Assembly: GCA_013400115.1 (NCBI GenBank)
Contig: VXBP01008541.1
Location: forward strand, 1-64,000
DNA length: 64,000 nt
DNA from: Rhinopomastus cyanomelas
Taxonomy: Eukaryota; Chordata; Aves; Bucerotiformes; Rhinopomastidae
Direction: 5' to 3'
The position numbers were made by a program, and so were the translations under genes. Shown one piece after another: positions 10,890-22,258 of this stretch. The notes under the pieces were generated by a model that was given only the letters and a program-made list of their open reading frames with translations, did no database searches and was not told where the DNA came from. Each line of letters opens with the position of its first letter. Positions within the stretch are counted from its first letter, which is position 1.

Positions 10890-11003
10890 GACCCACCTGG
10901 ACGTGTTCCTGTGTGACTTGGTCTAGGGGATCCTGCTGTGGCAGGGGGATTGGGCTGGATGATCTGTTGAGGTCCCTTCCAATCCCTGATGTTCTGTGAT
11001 TAA
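10890..11003 (+). mobile_element. CR1 LINE 3' end, type A, right part
   Basis: Resumes at 'acccacctggacgtgttcct' and ends with 'tccctgatgttctgtgatta'. Partner of 10086-10289. Confidence 0.9.
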
Positions 11004-11924
11004 GGACCTGAGCATGAGTGGTAGGAACTGGCTTAAAGGAGGCTGCTCAAAGGTGGCTGCTGCATGGTAACACTGGCAGAAGAAAAGGGGTAAATAGATC
11101 AGTACTAGAGACCTTTCAGTTCGTGGGAAGAAGCCTCTCCTTGAGTCAGAGCATTTAACCATGTAACCTGTTAGTGAGGCAGCTTGTGGGATTTTTGGTG
11201 TCAGACTGATTTTCTTGAGTCGTGGGAGTCTTGTTTTAAGTTTTAGCTTCTTTACAGTTCCTCCTAAAGCCTGGGGTTTGCCCCTGCTAAAGCCTCATCT
11301 GGCAAAATGGGGACTTGTTTTTGGCTGATGAGGCTTCTCCTTTTATCTCTCTTGATAAAGCAATGACAGTGCAGAGCCACAAAGGGCAGGAGGACTGTGA
11401 TCACTCAGCAGGGTTGCTCTGTGTGTGTGCTTTAAGAGAAGTGCTCCACGGAGCTGTGAGGCTTTGCAGCCACTAACTCAGTTGTTGTGCTGGGTGTATC
11501 AGTAGTCTGCAAAACCATCCTTTCTCTAACAGCACTGTGATTTCCTTGAGGCAGGAACTGGTGAGCAGAGGCTGTCAAAGCCAAGCAGCTTTGTCTGAAG
11601 ATGCTCTCCTCGGATGGTGTGATGCCTCGGGAGATGCCTGCACAAAGCTGTCACCATCCGAATAGCTTACATGAGGCAAGGATGTGCCTCCTCAAGCTGT
11701 TTAGAGGCTGCAGGCTCTTCTGTTTTCCTCTGGTTTAGCTCAAATTGGAAAGGGCAGCTGTTAAACTTGTCAGTTACGTTTTTTTAAAAGAATTAATTGT
11801 TTTCTGAAAATTTTAGTTATAGTAGGGCTGCCTAAGAATTAAAAACCAAAGTCCATGAAGTATTTTTCTTGCCAGTGTAATTCAAACCACTATGATCTAT
11901 TAGTCTGAGGGGCTTTTTACTGGG
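11004..11924. other. No recognisable feature
   Basis: About 920 bp of unique-looking intron sequence with no repeat signature that I can support. Confidence 0.5.
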
Positions 11925-12205
11925 GGAAAGCTGGACAGAGACTTTTTCTGAGGGGCTCTGATGCTGAGACAAGGCGGCTGGGTTAAGGCTCAAAGAGGGG
12001 AGATTGAGGTGACATCTGTGGCAGAAATCCCTCCCTGTGAGGGGGCTGAGGACCTGGAACAGGTTGCCCAGGGAGGCTGTGGCTGCTCCATCCCTGGCAG
12101 TGTTTAAGGCCAGGTTGGATGGGGCTGTGGGCACCCTGGTCTGGTGAGAGGTGTCGCTGCTCATGGCAGGGAGTTGGCACTGGGTGAGCTCTGAGCTCCC
12201 NCAGC
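11925..12205 (+). mobile_element. CR1 LINE 3' fragment, type C
   Basis: Contains 'tcaaagaggggagattgagg', 'gaggacctggaacaggttgc' and 'ggcactgggtgagctctgag'. An unresolved base (n) is at 12201. Confidence 0.92.
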
Positions 12206-12628
12206 CACTGGGGAACTCGCCGGGGACGAGGCAACGTGACTGCACATGGTGTCAGCCTGGATTTGGTCTGGCAGGTGTGAAGAGGAACTAAGAAGCCCCT
12301 CGAGACCCAAACTAACCCCTGCCAAGCCATCCAGCCCCACGCACTGAGCCAGCCACCCCGTGCTCCCAAGTGGGAGGATGCTGGTTTGTACTGGCGGAGC
12401 TTCAGACCTGGATCATCTCTGCCTTTTCACACTGGGTTTTTGAGCTCAGGGGGATGCAGTGTGGAGATGTTTCAGAGGAAATTAGCTCAAGTTGGGTAGG
12501 ACTGAGTAGCTCAAGCTCTGTGTTGGTAGCACCACAGAAAAGCGGGCTCCTTACAGTGCAGCCCCAGACCTTTGGTGCTTGAGGTTCTGCCTCTGAGCCC
12601 TCCTCACTGGTTTGGCACAGAGGTACCA
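12206..12628. other. No recognisable feature
   Basis: Unique-looking sequence. Confidence 0.5.
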
Positions 12629-12945
12629 TGAGTTAGGAGAATGGGACCAGGCTCTTCTCAGTGGTGCCCAGCAACAGGACAGGGGGCAGTGATCACAAAG
12701 TGGAAAATGGGAGGTTCAACCTGAACAGAAGAAAACACTTTTTCACAGTGAGAGTAGCAAAGCCCTGGCCCTGACTGCCCAGAGAGGTTGTGGAGTTTCC
12801 TACTCTGGAGACACCCCAAACCCTCCTGGATGTGTTCCTGTTGCATCTGCTTCAGGGAATCCTGCTCTGGCAGGGAGGTTGGGCCTAATGATCTCCAGAG
12901 TTCCCTTCCAACCCCACCACAGCAGGATTCTGATGGATAGAACCA
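12629..12945 (+). mobile_element. CR1 LINE 3' fragment, type G
   Basis: Carries 'ctctggagacaccccaaacc', 'ggttgggcctaatgatctcc' and a decayed tail. Confidence 0.9.
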
Positions 12946-13470
12946 ATAGCTGACCACAGCATTTCTTAGCTACCTTTGGATCTCTCGGTGCGTTTCCCAA
13001 CAGGCTGCTGTGGTGTTGCTGTGGTTTGCAAACAGAGACCAGGACACAGTTTTCATCGTGTGGGTGACCAAACACTGGCAGTGGTTGCCCAGGGTGGAGG
13101 TGTAGTAGTAGTAAACTAGTTAGTTTTACTACAGAACCCTGCATGAGGATTTACTACAGAATCCTCCCTTTGACTCTTTTTTAAAAGAGGTTTTCTTGAC
13201 CTTGGATCTTTTTAAGGCTTTACAGGTACCTCAGGTGATTGCTGGAGCATTAGGAGAACTCTTTACTTGGACACAGTTTTGTGCTGCTATTTTTATTTTG
13301 AAGGTGCAGTAAAGGACAATGTGGAACTGTTCAGTGGTCTGATGTGTTGTCTCTATCTTTTATGTGTTAATTCTGGAACTCAAGACTTCCTACCCAGGCT
13401 GAGAAGCATCTCACCGAAATGTGTCTCCTTTCAAACAAAGTGCAGCCACTGTGTCTGGTGCAGGATGTTT
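12946..13470. other. Mostly unremarkable; short CR1 relic
   Basis: A decayed + strand CR1 piece ('aacactggcagtggttgccc') lies at about 13040-13110. The rest shows nothing supported. Confidence 0.55.
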
Positions 13471-14660
13471 CACAGAATCACAGAACATCAGGGATTGGAA
13501 GGGACCTCGAAAGATCATTCAGACCAATCCCCCTGACACAGTGGGATGCCCTAGATCCAGTTGCACAGGAATATGGCCAAGAGGGTTTTAAATGTCTCCA
13601 GAGAAGGAGACTCCACAGCCCCCCTGGGCAGCCTGTTCCAGTGCTCTGTCACCCTCACTGGGAAGAAGTTCCTTCTCACATTGATGTGGAACCTCCTCTG
13701 TTCCAGCTCACACCCAGTGCCCCTTGTCCTATCACTGGGTGCCCCTGAGCAGAGCCTGGCTCCATCCTCCTGACACCCACCCTTTCCATATTTATCAACA
13801 TTCATGGGGTCACCCCCCCAGTCTTTTTTTTTTTTCCCAAGCTCCAGAGACCCAGCTCCCTCAGCCTTTCCTCATCAGGGAGATGCATCACTCCCTTCAT
13901 CTCTGTGGCTCTGTGCTGGACTCTCTCCAGCAGCTCTGTGTCCTTCTGGAACTGAGGGGCCCACAGCTAGACACAAGATTTCGGATGTGGTCTCATCAGG
14001 GCAGGGTAGAGGGGGAGGAGAATCTCTTGATCTGCTAACCATCCCCATTCTGATCCACCCCAGGATGCCATTGGCCTTCTTGTTCACGAGGGCCCATTGC
14101 TGGCTCCTCGTCATCCTGCTGGCCACCAAGACCCCCAGGTCCCTTTCTCCTATGCCGTTCTCCAACAGGTCACTCCTCACCCTATCCTGGTCCCTGGGGT
14201 TGTTCTTGCCCAGATACCAGACTCTACACTGCCCTTGTTGTTGTAGTTTATTTAGTGTCTCCCTGCCCAGCTCTGCAGCCTGTCCAGGTCCCACTGAATG
14301 TCAGCTCAGCAAACTGGGGTGTCAGCCACTCCTCTCAGTTTTGTGCCATCAGGAAACTTGCTGACAGTGCTCTCTGTTCCTTCTTCCAAGTCATTAATGA
14401 ATATATTGAATAGCACTGGTCCCAGTACCAACTCTTGGGGGACTCCACTAGATACAAGACTCCAGTGGACTTTGTCCCATTGACCATTACTCAGTGGCTT
14501 CTATCCTGCAGCCAGTTCATGATCCACCTCACTGCCCCATCTTCCAGACCACACTGCCTCAATCTGGCTGGGAGGATGCTGTGGGAGGCTGTGTCAGATG
14601 CTGTACTGAAGTCAAGACAGACCACATCCACTGCTTTCCTACAGACTCATTTAAGATACT
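13471..14660 (-). mobile_element. Long CR1 LINE copy, type A, reaching into reverse transcriptase
   Basis: Starts with the reversed ATTCTGTG tail, crosses the whole type A 3' region and reaches ORF2. Reverse-complement reading near 14400-14660 gives broken RT text including the DVVCLD and GPVLFN-like segments. It holds a strong pyrimidine run ('cttttttttttttcccaag') at about 13824-13842, followed by 'ctccag'. Confidence 0.93.
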
Positions 14661-15042
14661 CGGAGAGGGAGGTTTTGGTTTTGTGGGGGAAGATCTGTTC
14701 CTTTTGACATAATCTCAAAAAAACCCAACCCAAACTAGGTTGTGAAGTCAGAATCTATGTGGTCATATTACATCAGCAAAGCCTCTAGCTGTTGAGTCAT
14801 CATTATATTTAGAGAGTGGCACAGTTCTTCGCAGTCTAATCTTGGAATTGAAGCCTGGATGCAGTGGAAGGTCACCCTCGCAAAGATGAAGTCACTGCCC
14901 TAAGGCTGAAAGGAAAGCAGCCTTCATCCTGCCTTCCTTGGTCCACTTGTTTTACTTTCAGTTTTTCTACCTTTGAAGGTGATTGTCCATTGATACCAAA
15001 ATGTGATCAGAAACAACCACTTGAAGCCTTGTGCTCCACATC
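14661..15042. other. No recognisable feature
   Basis: Unique-looking sequence between CR1 copies. Confidence 0.5.
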
Positions 15043-15722
15043 TTAGAGTTGTAGAATGCCTAAGGTTGGAAGGGACCTTAAAGATCACCCAGTTCCAACC
15101 TATCTGCACAGGCAGGGACACCTTCACTAGAGCAGGTTACTCAGGGCCCCAGACAACCTGGCCTTCAACCCTGCCAGTGATGTGCCAGCCCCAGCTGCCT
15201 TGGGCAACCTGCTCCACCATCTCCCCACCATCACAGGATAGAATTTCTTCCTCATGTCCGACCTCAGTCTCCCCTCTTCAAGTCTTCTCACTACCACCTC
15301 AGTCAAAAGCCCTCCCCCAACTTTCTTGTAGCCCCCTTCAGAGACTGGAAGACTGCTCAAAGATCACCTGGGGCCTCCTCCAGATTGAACAACCCCAACT
15401 GGCTCAGCCTGTCCTTAGAGAGGAGGTGCTGCAGCCCTCTGAATCATTTAAGTTGCTCTCCTCTGGACCACTTGCAGGAGCTCTGTGTCCATCTGTTGTT
15501 GGGGACTTGAGGTGGGGTCTCACCAGTGCAGAGTAGAGAATCCACTCCCTGGACCAACTCTCCCTGGTTCTTCTGCTGCAGCCCAGGACACAGTTGGCTC
15601 TCTGGGCTGCCAGTGCACGCTGATGGCTCCTGTTCAACTTCTGTTCAATCCACATCCCCAAGTCCTTCTCCTCAGGGCTGTTCTCAATCCTTTCTCCTCC
15701 CAATCTGTACTTTTAGGTTGCA
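15043..15722 (-). mobile_element. CR1 LINE fragment, type F
   Basis: Begins 'ggttggaagggaccttaaag' and 'caggcagggacaccttcact', continues through the type F body to 'ctcccaatctgtacttttag'. Same subfamily as 3626-4745 but without the 198-bp duplication. Confidence 0.92.
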
Positions 15723-15729
15723 CACTTAG

Positions 15730-15912
15730 AATCAGAGAATCATAGAATCATTAGAGATTGGAAGGGACCTCGAAGATCATCTAGTCCAATCCTCCTGTCA
15801 CAGCAGGATCATCTAGACCAAGTCATACAGTCAGTTAAGGTTAGAAGAGACCACAGGATCATCCAGTTCCAACTCCCCTGCCATGGGATTGTCTTGACCC
15901 AGGGGCAGACCT
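15730..15912 (-). mobile_element. Two abutting CR1 3' ends, types A and H
   Basis: A type A head ('aatcattagagattggaagg') runs to about 15830 and is followed by a type H head ('catccagttccaactcccct'). Confidence 0.85.
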
Positions 15913-16266
15913 TCTGAGGCTGAGGGGAGACCTCATTGCTCTCCACAACTGTCTGAAAAGACACTGCAGAGATGTTGGTGCTGGTCTCTTCTCACAGGTC
16001 GTTAGCAACAGAAGCAGAGGGAAGGGCTTCAGGCTTCAACAGGGGATGGTTAGACTGGACATCAGGAAGAAATTCTTCCTGGAGAGAGTGGTCAGGCACT
16101 GGAATTGGCTGCCCAGGGGGGTGGTTGAGTCCCCATCCCTGGATGAATTTAAAAGTCACTTGGATGTGGTGTTGGGAGATCTGTTTTAGGGGTGAACCTG
16201 TAGAGTAGGGCTGATGGTTGAGCTTGATGATCCCAGGGGTCTTTTCCAACCTGAATGATTCTATGT
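15913..16266 (+). mobile_element. CR1 LINE 3' fragment, type E
   Basis: From 'gaggctgaggggagacctca' through 'ggtcgttagcaacagaagca' and 'gagagagtggtcaggcactg' to 'aacctgaatgattctatg'. Confidence 0.92.
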
Positions 16267-16808
16267 CAAGTATTTCTGGACCTGAAGCACTTCTGTCTGT
16301 CATGAGGATGCTGCCTCCTGTTTGAGCAGCCCTGGAAGTTCTTTTCTCATCTATGCACGGGGTGTTCAGTAGCACAAACAGGGAGAACGTGTCTGGCTAA
16401 AGCCCAACTGGGCTAAAGGTAGGCCGCTGAAATTTGGAGTGGGGCTTCAAAGCATCAGACTAGATGAGTTGTTTGCAAATGACAAAAATAAACCCATTAA
16501 TGTTCTTTCCAGAACGCATGAGGCGACCGTTACTGCCTGTGTGTTTTAAATTTGGACATGTACTTTTCTCCTTAAGAGCAGCTATGGAAAAATTCTTGTA
16601 GCCTTGGCTTTCTGTGGTCATGTTCTCCATCTGCAGTCTAGAGGGAACATGTTATCTCAAGAAACCAGGGAGGGTGGGAAGTCTTTCCTGGGAAAGGACC
16701 ATTCAGAATCCATTCAGATTCATATTGCACTTCTTAAAATAGTTTTTCTCAGGGGTTCTGCTAAAATATATGGAGCTTTGACTGAGGAGACCTTATAACA
16801 AAGGTTAG
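16267..16808. other. No recognisable feature
   Basis: Unique-looking intron sequence. Confidence 0.5.
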
Positions 16809-17472
16809 CAAATCCCTGCCAGGGTTTGTGAGGACCTGGCTGAGAGGGACCTGGCAGTACTGAGTGACAACCAGCTGAACAGGAGCCAGCAGGGTACCCA
16901 GGTGGCCCTGAAGGCCAATGGCATCCTGGCTTGGGTCAGCAGTAGTGTGGCCAGCAGGGCTAGAGATATCGTTCTCCTCCTGTACTGGGCACTGGGGAGG
17001 CCTCCCCTCAAGTACTGCTGGCAGTTCTTCAAGAAAGAGATCGAAGGGCTGGAGCAGGGAGAGAGGAGCAACAAGGCTGGGGAAGGTACTGGAGGGAAAG
17101 GTTGATGGGGAGAGGCTGAGGGAGCCTGGACAAGAGGAGATTCACGGGGGACCTTCTCCCTCTCTCCAACTCCCTGAAGGGAGGTTGCAGTCAGGTGGGG
17201 GTCAGGCTCTTCTTCCAGGCAATCAGCACCAGGGCAAGAGGGCAGGGCCTGAAGCTGCCAGGGGAGGGTTAGGTTGGATGTTAGGAAGCCCCTCCTCACA
17301 GAAAGGCTGACCAGAGCCTGGACTGGACTGCCCAGGGCAGTGGTGGGGTCTCCAAGCCTGGCTGTGGCCCTTAGTGCTCTGGCCTAGATAATTGTGGTGA
17401 TATTAGGTCCTGGTCTGGGCTGGCAGAGCTCAGAGGGCTTCTCCAACCTCCATCTTTCTCCCATTCTATGAC
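16809..17472 (+). mobile_element. CR1 LINE 3' fragment, type B
   Basis: Opens with ORF2-end-like text ('ggccctgaaggccaatggca'), then type B 'taggttggatgttaggaagc' and a tail at 'cccattctatgacctg'. Confidence 0.92.
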
Positions 17473-18202
17473 CTGCTGTTGTGCCATGAGCAAACACAGG
17501 CTTTGGGAGCCTGAGGGAATTGCAAGATCTTGCTGTAAGTCTGGTAAAAAGTAATGGAAAGAGGTTAATCGCTCCGTCCACTAGCACAGGGGACGTTGTA
17601 GGATAAACTGTGGGTAGGTCTGACTTAGATTTCCCTAAACATTGTACAAATTTAGCTTAAGATTCCACTTTGCACTTGTGTCCTGTAATGGGTTCAGCTT
17701 AGTTGAAGGACTGAAGTGGCTTTTGATCTTGGAGGAAATGGAGATCTGGTCTGGAACAGTGAGTCCAGTCCGTCTTTCCTCTGACCTCCCAGTTACCAGT
17801 GCGAGCTGGGATGTGGAGTTCAGCCACAGGTCTTCTGTTGTTTGTGGGGCTTTTTTCCTTCTGATTCCCTGTTTGAAAATATTTCAGGCTTTGTCTAAAT
17901 GTACACGGAACTCTGGGTGTTCTCCTCCAGGGTGATGGTGGGGTGTGTTACTTTTGGGGGTGACAAGCAAGAGAACTCAGCAGTACCTTCATGATGTTTC
18001 ATCTTAAAAAGGTTTGAGAGAGTTGGATTTACTGTAACTGGTGATATTTGCTGTCCTTGACCAGTGTAACTCCTGGGGTTGGGGGCTTCTGGGTGGTTTT
18101 TCTTGCCTGGTGGTCTTGTAAAGGGATGTACAGCCAAGCACTGAGACACCAGGTCACACTTGGAATGAACTGCAGCAAGGATTTCTACAGACACTTCCAT
18201 GT
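17473..18202. other. No recognisable feature
   Basis: About 730 bp of unique-looking sequence. Confidence 0.5.
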
Positions 18203-18478
18203 CACAGGTGATAGGACAAGAGGAAATGGCCTCAGTCTGCCCCAGGGGAAGGTCAGGTTGGCCCTGAGGAGAAACTTCTTCCTGGAAAGGGTCCTCAGGC
18301 CTTGGCAGAAGCTGCCCAGGGAGTGGGTTGAATGGCCATCTTTGGGTGTGTTTCCCAGTTAGGGAGATGTGGAGCTCAGGGACGGGGTTTGGGGGTGGGA
18401 TGGGACAGTTGGGTTCATGGTTGGACTGGATGATCTTAAAGCTGTTTCCCAACCTAAGCAATTTGGTGATTCTGTGGC
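18203..18478 (+). mobile_element. CR1 LINE 3' fragment, type D
   Basis: Contains 'ctggaaagggtcctcaggcc' and 'gggagatgtggagctcaggg', with tail 'ttggtgattctgtg'. Confidence 0.92.
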
Positions 18479-18794
18479 TGGGATCACCTGAATCACCATC
18501 TGTACAAGGGTTGTTTGTCTCTTTGAGGCTGTTTTTTAGCAGTGTGCAGGGTGTGATGAAGGAGAGCATTTGAAACTGGGATTCTCTCAGAGACACCTGG
18601 ATAACCTCCCCCCACACTGCAGAATGTTCCATCCCTTTCTGATCTCTTCTTGTACCTGCAAATCCTGCAGCCAGTCACCTTGATGGCAAAGAGAGATTTA
18701 ATTTATACCCACTCTGATTATTTCTGCTGCATAAGGGGAATCCTGGCTGGTGCAGATCACAATCTCCCACCTTCTGTGAACAATCCGTTGGAAG
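18479..18794. other. No recognisable feature
   Basis: Unique-looking sequence. Confidence 0.5.
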
Positions 18795-18976
18795 GAGAAG
18801 CTTTTCTTATGGTGGCACAGGCTGCCCACAGAACTTGTGGAGTCTCCTGCTCTGGAGACTTTCAAAGACCCCCTGGAAACAGCCCTGTGTGACCTGATCT
18901 AGATCATCCTGCTCTTGTGAGGGGATTGGACTAGATGATCCTTTGAGGTTCCTTCCCAAACCTGACTGTGATTCTG
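18795..18976 (+). mobile_element. CR1 LINE 3' end, A/G-related
   Basis: 'gtggagtctcctgctctgga' followed by 'ggggattggactagatgatc' and a decayed tail 'gtgattctgg'. Confidence 0.88.
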
Positions 18977-19096
18977 GCTGTATCGAGCTGTGGGTGCCAT
19001 CTGCTGACCGACCATACTGCATTCCATCTGCAGGATGCTCTGACACCACAATCATTCCTCTGTCCTGCTTGCTTTGCAAACCTAATGGGAATAAGT

Positions 19097-19545
19097 CAGT
19101 AAGTTCTGGGCCACTCAGTTCCAGAAGGACACAGACCTGCTGGAGAGAGTCCAGTGCAGAGTCACAAAGATGATGAAGGGAGTGGAGCATCTCCCTGCTG
19201 AGGAAAGGCTGAGGGAGCTGGGTCTCTGGAGCTTGGAGAAAAAGGGTGACCCCATGAATGTTGATCAATATGGAAAGGTGGGTGTCAGGAGGATGGAGCC
19301 AGGCTCTGCTTAGGGGCACCCAATGATAGGACAAGGGGCAGCGTGTGTCAGCTGGAACAGAGGAGGTTCCACATCAGTGTGAGAAGAAACTTCTTCCCAG
19401 TGAGGGTGACGGAGCCCTGGAAAGGGCTGCCCAGGGGGGTTGTGGAGTCTCCTTCTCTGGAGATGTTGAAAACTCTCCTGGCCATGTTCTTGTGTGACTG
19501 AATGTAGGGGATCCTGCTGTTGTGGGGGAATTGGACTGGATGATC
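19097..19545 (+). mobile_element. CR1 LINE fragment, type A, tail lost at an inverted joint
   Basis: Runs to 'gaattggactggatgatct' and then switches directly to a minus-strand type A copy at 19546. The last 40 or so bases of tail are missing. Confidence 0.92.
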
Positions 19546-19900
19546 TCCACAACCTGGGCAGCCCCTTCCAGTTATCTGGACACAAGATTCCAGATGTGGT
19601 CTCCCCAGGGCAGAGTAGAGGGGGAGAAGAACCTCTGTCCATCTACTAACCACTCCCCTTCTGATCCACCCCAGGATGCCATTGGTCTTCTTGTCCACAA
19701 TGGCCCATTGCTGTCTCCTGGCCATCCTGCTGGCCACCAGCACCCCCAGAACCCTTTCTCCTCCACTGCTCTCAAACAGGTCCATCCCCACCCTATCCTG
19801 GTCCCTGGGGTTGTTCTTGCCCAGATGCCAGACTCTGCACTGCTCTTGTTATAGTTCATTCAGTTTCTCCCTGCCCAGGTCTCTAGCCTGTCCAGGTCAC
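19546..19900 (-). mobile_element. CR1 LINE fragment, type A, inverted partner
   Basis: Begins inside the element ('ccacaacctgggcagcccct'), so its own 3' end is also missing. It then skips internally to 'gacacaagattccagatgtg'. Upstream part of the element follows to 'tagcctgtccaggtc'. Confidence 0.9.
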
Positions 19901-20461
19901 GACATGAAACTTGAGGTATATAAAACATCAAATGGTTTCTACTGCAACTCAGACTCTGAATTCAATCACCACCAAGTTGAACTGAAGCTGAGAGAGATTT
20001 GTCTGCAAGGGGATTCTTTTTTCCTGCAGCTTTTGCACTTTCTATTCATCTGAACTGTGAGTGCTCTGCAGTGCTGATGGCAGAGCTGTCAGTGGTGTCA
20101 GCACTGCAGGAAACCAATTTGCTTCTCACTGTTTTATCTTATTAAGTTGCTTTTAATACTTCTTGCAGAATCACTGAACCTCTCTGGTTGGAAGAGACCT
20201 TTCAGTTCTGCTCCTTTTCACTGCTGCAGTCTTTCATCTGTCTAAACAGACTGGCCAGAAGGTGGGGGTAAGGACCTTTGAAAAGCTGGGAAAGGAAACA
20301 CCGGGAGCTTTTTCATTCCGGTGGTACTTTACATTCTCCACTTGAGACTGCTGGTAATTCAGGTGATGATGATGTATTCAAATACAATTTTAGTTACTGT
20401 CTCAGCTGCCTTCACTGTGATTCGGAAAAAATCCAAGTCCACATAGGTAAAGTAGAATTAT
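19901..20461. other. Unremarkable; possible CR1 tail relic
   Basis: A weak minus-strand CR1-like head ('ctggttggaagagacctttc') is near 20170-20210. Nothing else seen. Confidence 0.5.
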
Positions 20462-21002
20462 AGAGTGGGTTGGGTTGGAAAGGAGCTCATGGCTCACCCA
20501 GTGCCATCCCCAGGCCAAGGGCAGTGACACCCATCACCAGAGCAGGGTGCTCAGAGCCCCATCCAACTTGACCTTGGACACTGCCAGGGATGGAGCAGCC
20601 ACAACCTCCCTGGGCAGCCTGTTCCAGGGCCTCAGCACCCTCACAGCACTAAACAAACCCAGGTTTGAAAGCCTGAGCAGGACCCACTATGATTTCTGCC
20701 TCAGATCTCACCTCAATCTCCCCTCTTTGAGCTTGAACCCAGCCCCCTTGTCCCATCACTGGATCCCTCAGAAAAAGTCCCTGTCCAGGTTTCCTGGAGT
20801 CCTTTGCAGGAACTGGAAGCTCCTCTAAGATTCCCTGGAGCCTTCTCTTCTCCAGGCTGAACAGCCCCAACTCCTTCATCCTGTCCCCAGAGCAGAGGGG
20901 CTCCAGCCCTCTGATCATCCTCATGGCCTCTTCTGGCCTTTCTCCAACAGCTCCAGGTCCTTCTTGTTGTGGGAACTCCAGAACTAGACACAGGACTCCA
21001 CA
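20462..21002 (-). mobile_element. CR1 LINE fragment, type C with small insertion
   Basis: Head 'ggttgggttggaaaggagct', then 'accagagcagggtgctcaga' and 'ctcagatctcacctcaatct'. About 45 bp at 20647-20692, between 'caccctcaca' and 'atttctgcctc', is absent from sister copies. Confidence 0.9.
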
Positions 21003-21299
21003 ATTTATATAAATTTATGGCATGTTTTGAAAAAATGGGAAGATGGAGTTCTTGTGCTGTTCTTATCCTGGCTTTGGTGAGGAGGCTGCTTCTACTCAAA
21101 ATAACTTGATAAAATATTCCTGTTTTATCACTGCGGATTCTAATTTAAGAAAGTATTGTTCCTGTCCTCTCCACCTGCCTGTTTATGGAGGAGGGGAGAA
21201 ATTTTTAGTAAAGGAAGAGCCTGAAAAAAGTTCTTCCTACATGTTTGAGTTCACCAATAGTTTTAAATGGACTTAATAATAGAGGGGAGTTTCCCAAGC

Positions 21300-21642
21300 C
21301 CTGCAAGCAGAAGGACTGATCTCTGGGTCCTGTTAGATTGGTCTTGATCTGAATGATCTTTTCTAACCTAGATGGTTCTATGATTCAGTGAGTTCTACAG
21401 TTTTTAATTTATTACCTGCCTATTGAGAGAGGTTCTTCAATGTGAAGATGGTTGATGGTTGGAATGGGCTGCCCGGGGAGGTGCTGGGGTTTCCATCCCT
21501 AGAGTCATTTAAGGTCAGGCTTGATGAGGCTCTGAGCAGCTTGACCTAGGTAGATTTGTCCCTGTGTAGGGATGTTGGACTGGATGATGTCTAGAGGTCC
21601 CTTCCGGTCTAGAACATTCTGTGATTCAATGATTCTATGAAA
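21300..21642 (+). mobile_element. Two short CR1 3' ends, minor subfamilies
   Basis: A tail at 21320-21390 ('tttctaacctagatggttct') is followed by 21424-21642 ('gaatgggctgcccggggagg', 'gactggatgatgtctagagg', ending in three ATTCTRTG-like units). Confidence 0.85.
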
Positions 21643-21964
21643 AAATTCACGTTGTATTTGCAAAACGATGGCCAGCAAGGTAAGTCGATGGCTTTGTCTA
21701 CTCAAAAGCCACGGTGATGAATTACACTGCGCTTTAATGTTGGTGTAAATGGATTTAAATGCCCTCACAGAGATATTTAAGTGGCAGCCAGTGAGTCAGA
21801 TGCTTGACAGAGCCGTCAGACAAAAGCAAGGGAGTTTTTTCTAAGCTCTTGGCAATGCAAAGCATTTTGTGTTACTGACAGATGGAGAGTTGGACTGATT
21901 TTTTTACTTGAGAGTTAGAGGACTCTGAGTCTACAAGCAAGCTTTTAGAATGATGAAATTGTTT
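21643..21964. other. No recognisable feature
   Basis: Unique-looking sequence. Confidence 0.5.
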
Positions 21965-22258
21965 AGCCTGCAGAAGACTCATCGAGTCCAACCTTGAACC
22001 CAACTGTCCCATCCTGCCACTAAACCGTGTCCCTGAGATCCAGATCTCCACGACTGCGAAACATGGCCAGGGATGGCAATTCAGCCCCCTCCCTGGGCAG
22101 CCTGTGTATGTGGATGTTCTTCTGCTCTGTTACTCAGAATGACAGAATGATTGAGGCTGGAAGAGCCCTCTGAGTTCATGCAGCCCAGCCCAGGACCTAA
22201 CATCATCCCATCTGCCAGACCAGGGCACTAAGGGCCACAGCCAGCCTGATTCAGGCCA
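21965..22258 (-). mobile_element. Two CR1 fragments, type D then type B
   Basis: 21965-22108 matches type D ('acccaactgtcccatcctgc'). 22132-22258 matches a type B head ('cccaggacctaacatcatcc'). Confidence 0.85.

Noticed and set aside
12201..12201. Unresolved base n
   Set aside because: A single ambiguous base in a CR1 copy; a sequencing gap with no biological meaning.
17895..18632. Minus-strand open frame of 245 codons
   Set aside because: Partly antisense type D CR1 and partly unique intron; no recognisable domain and no splice or start support.
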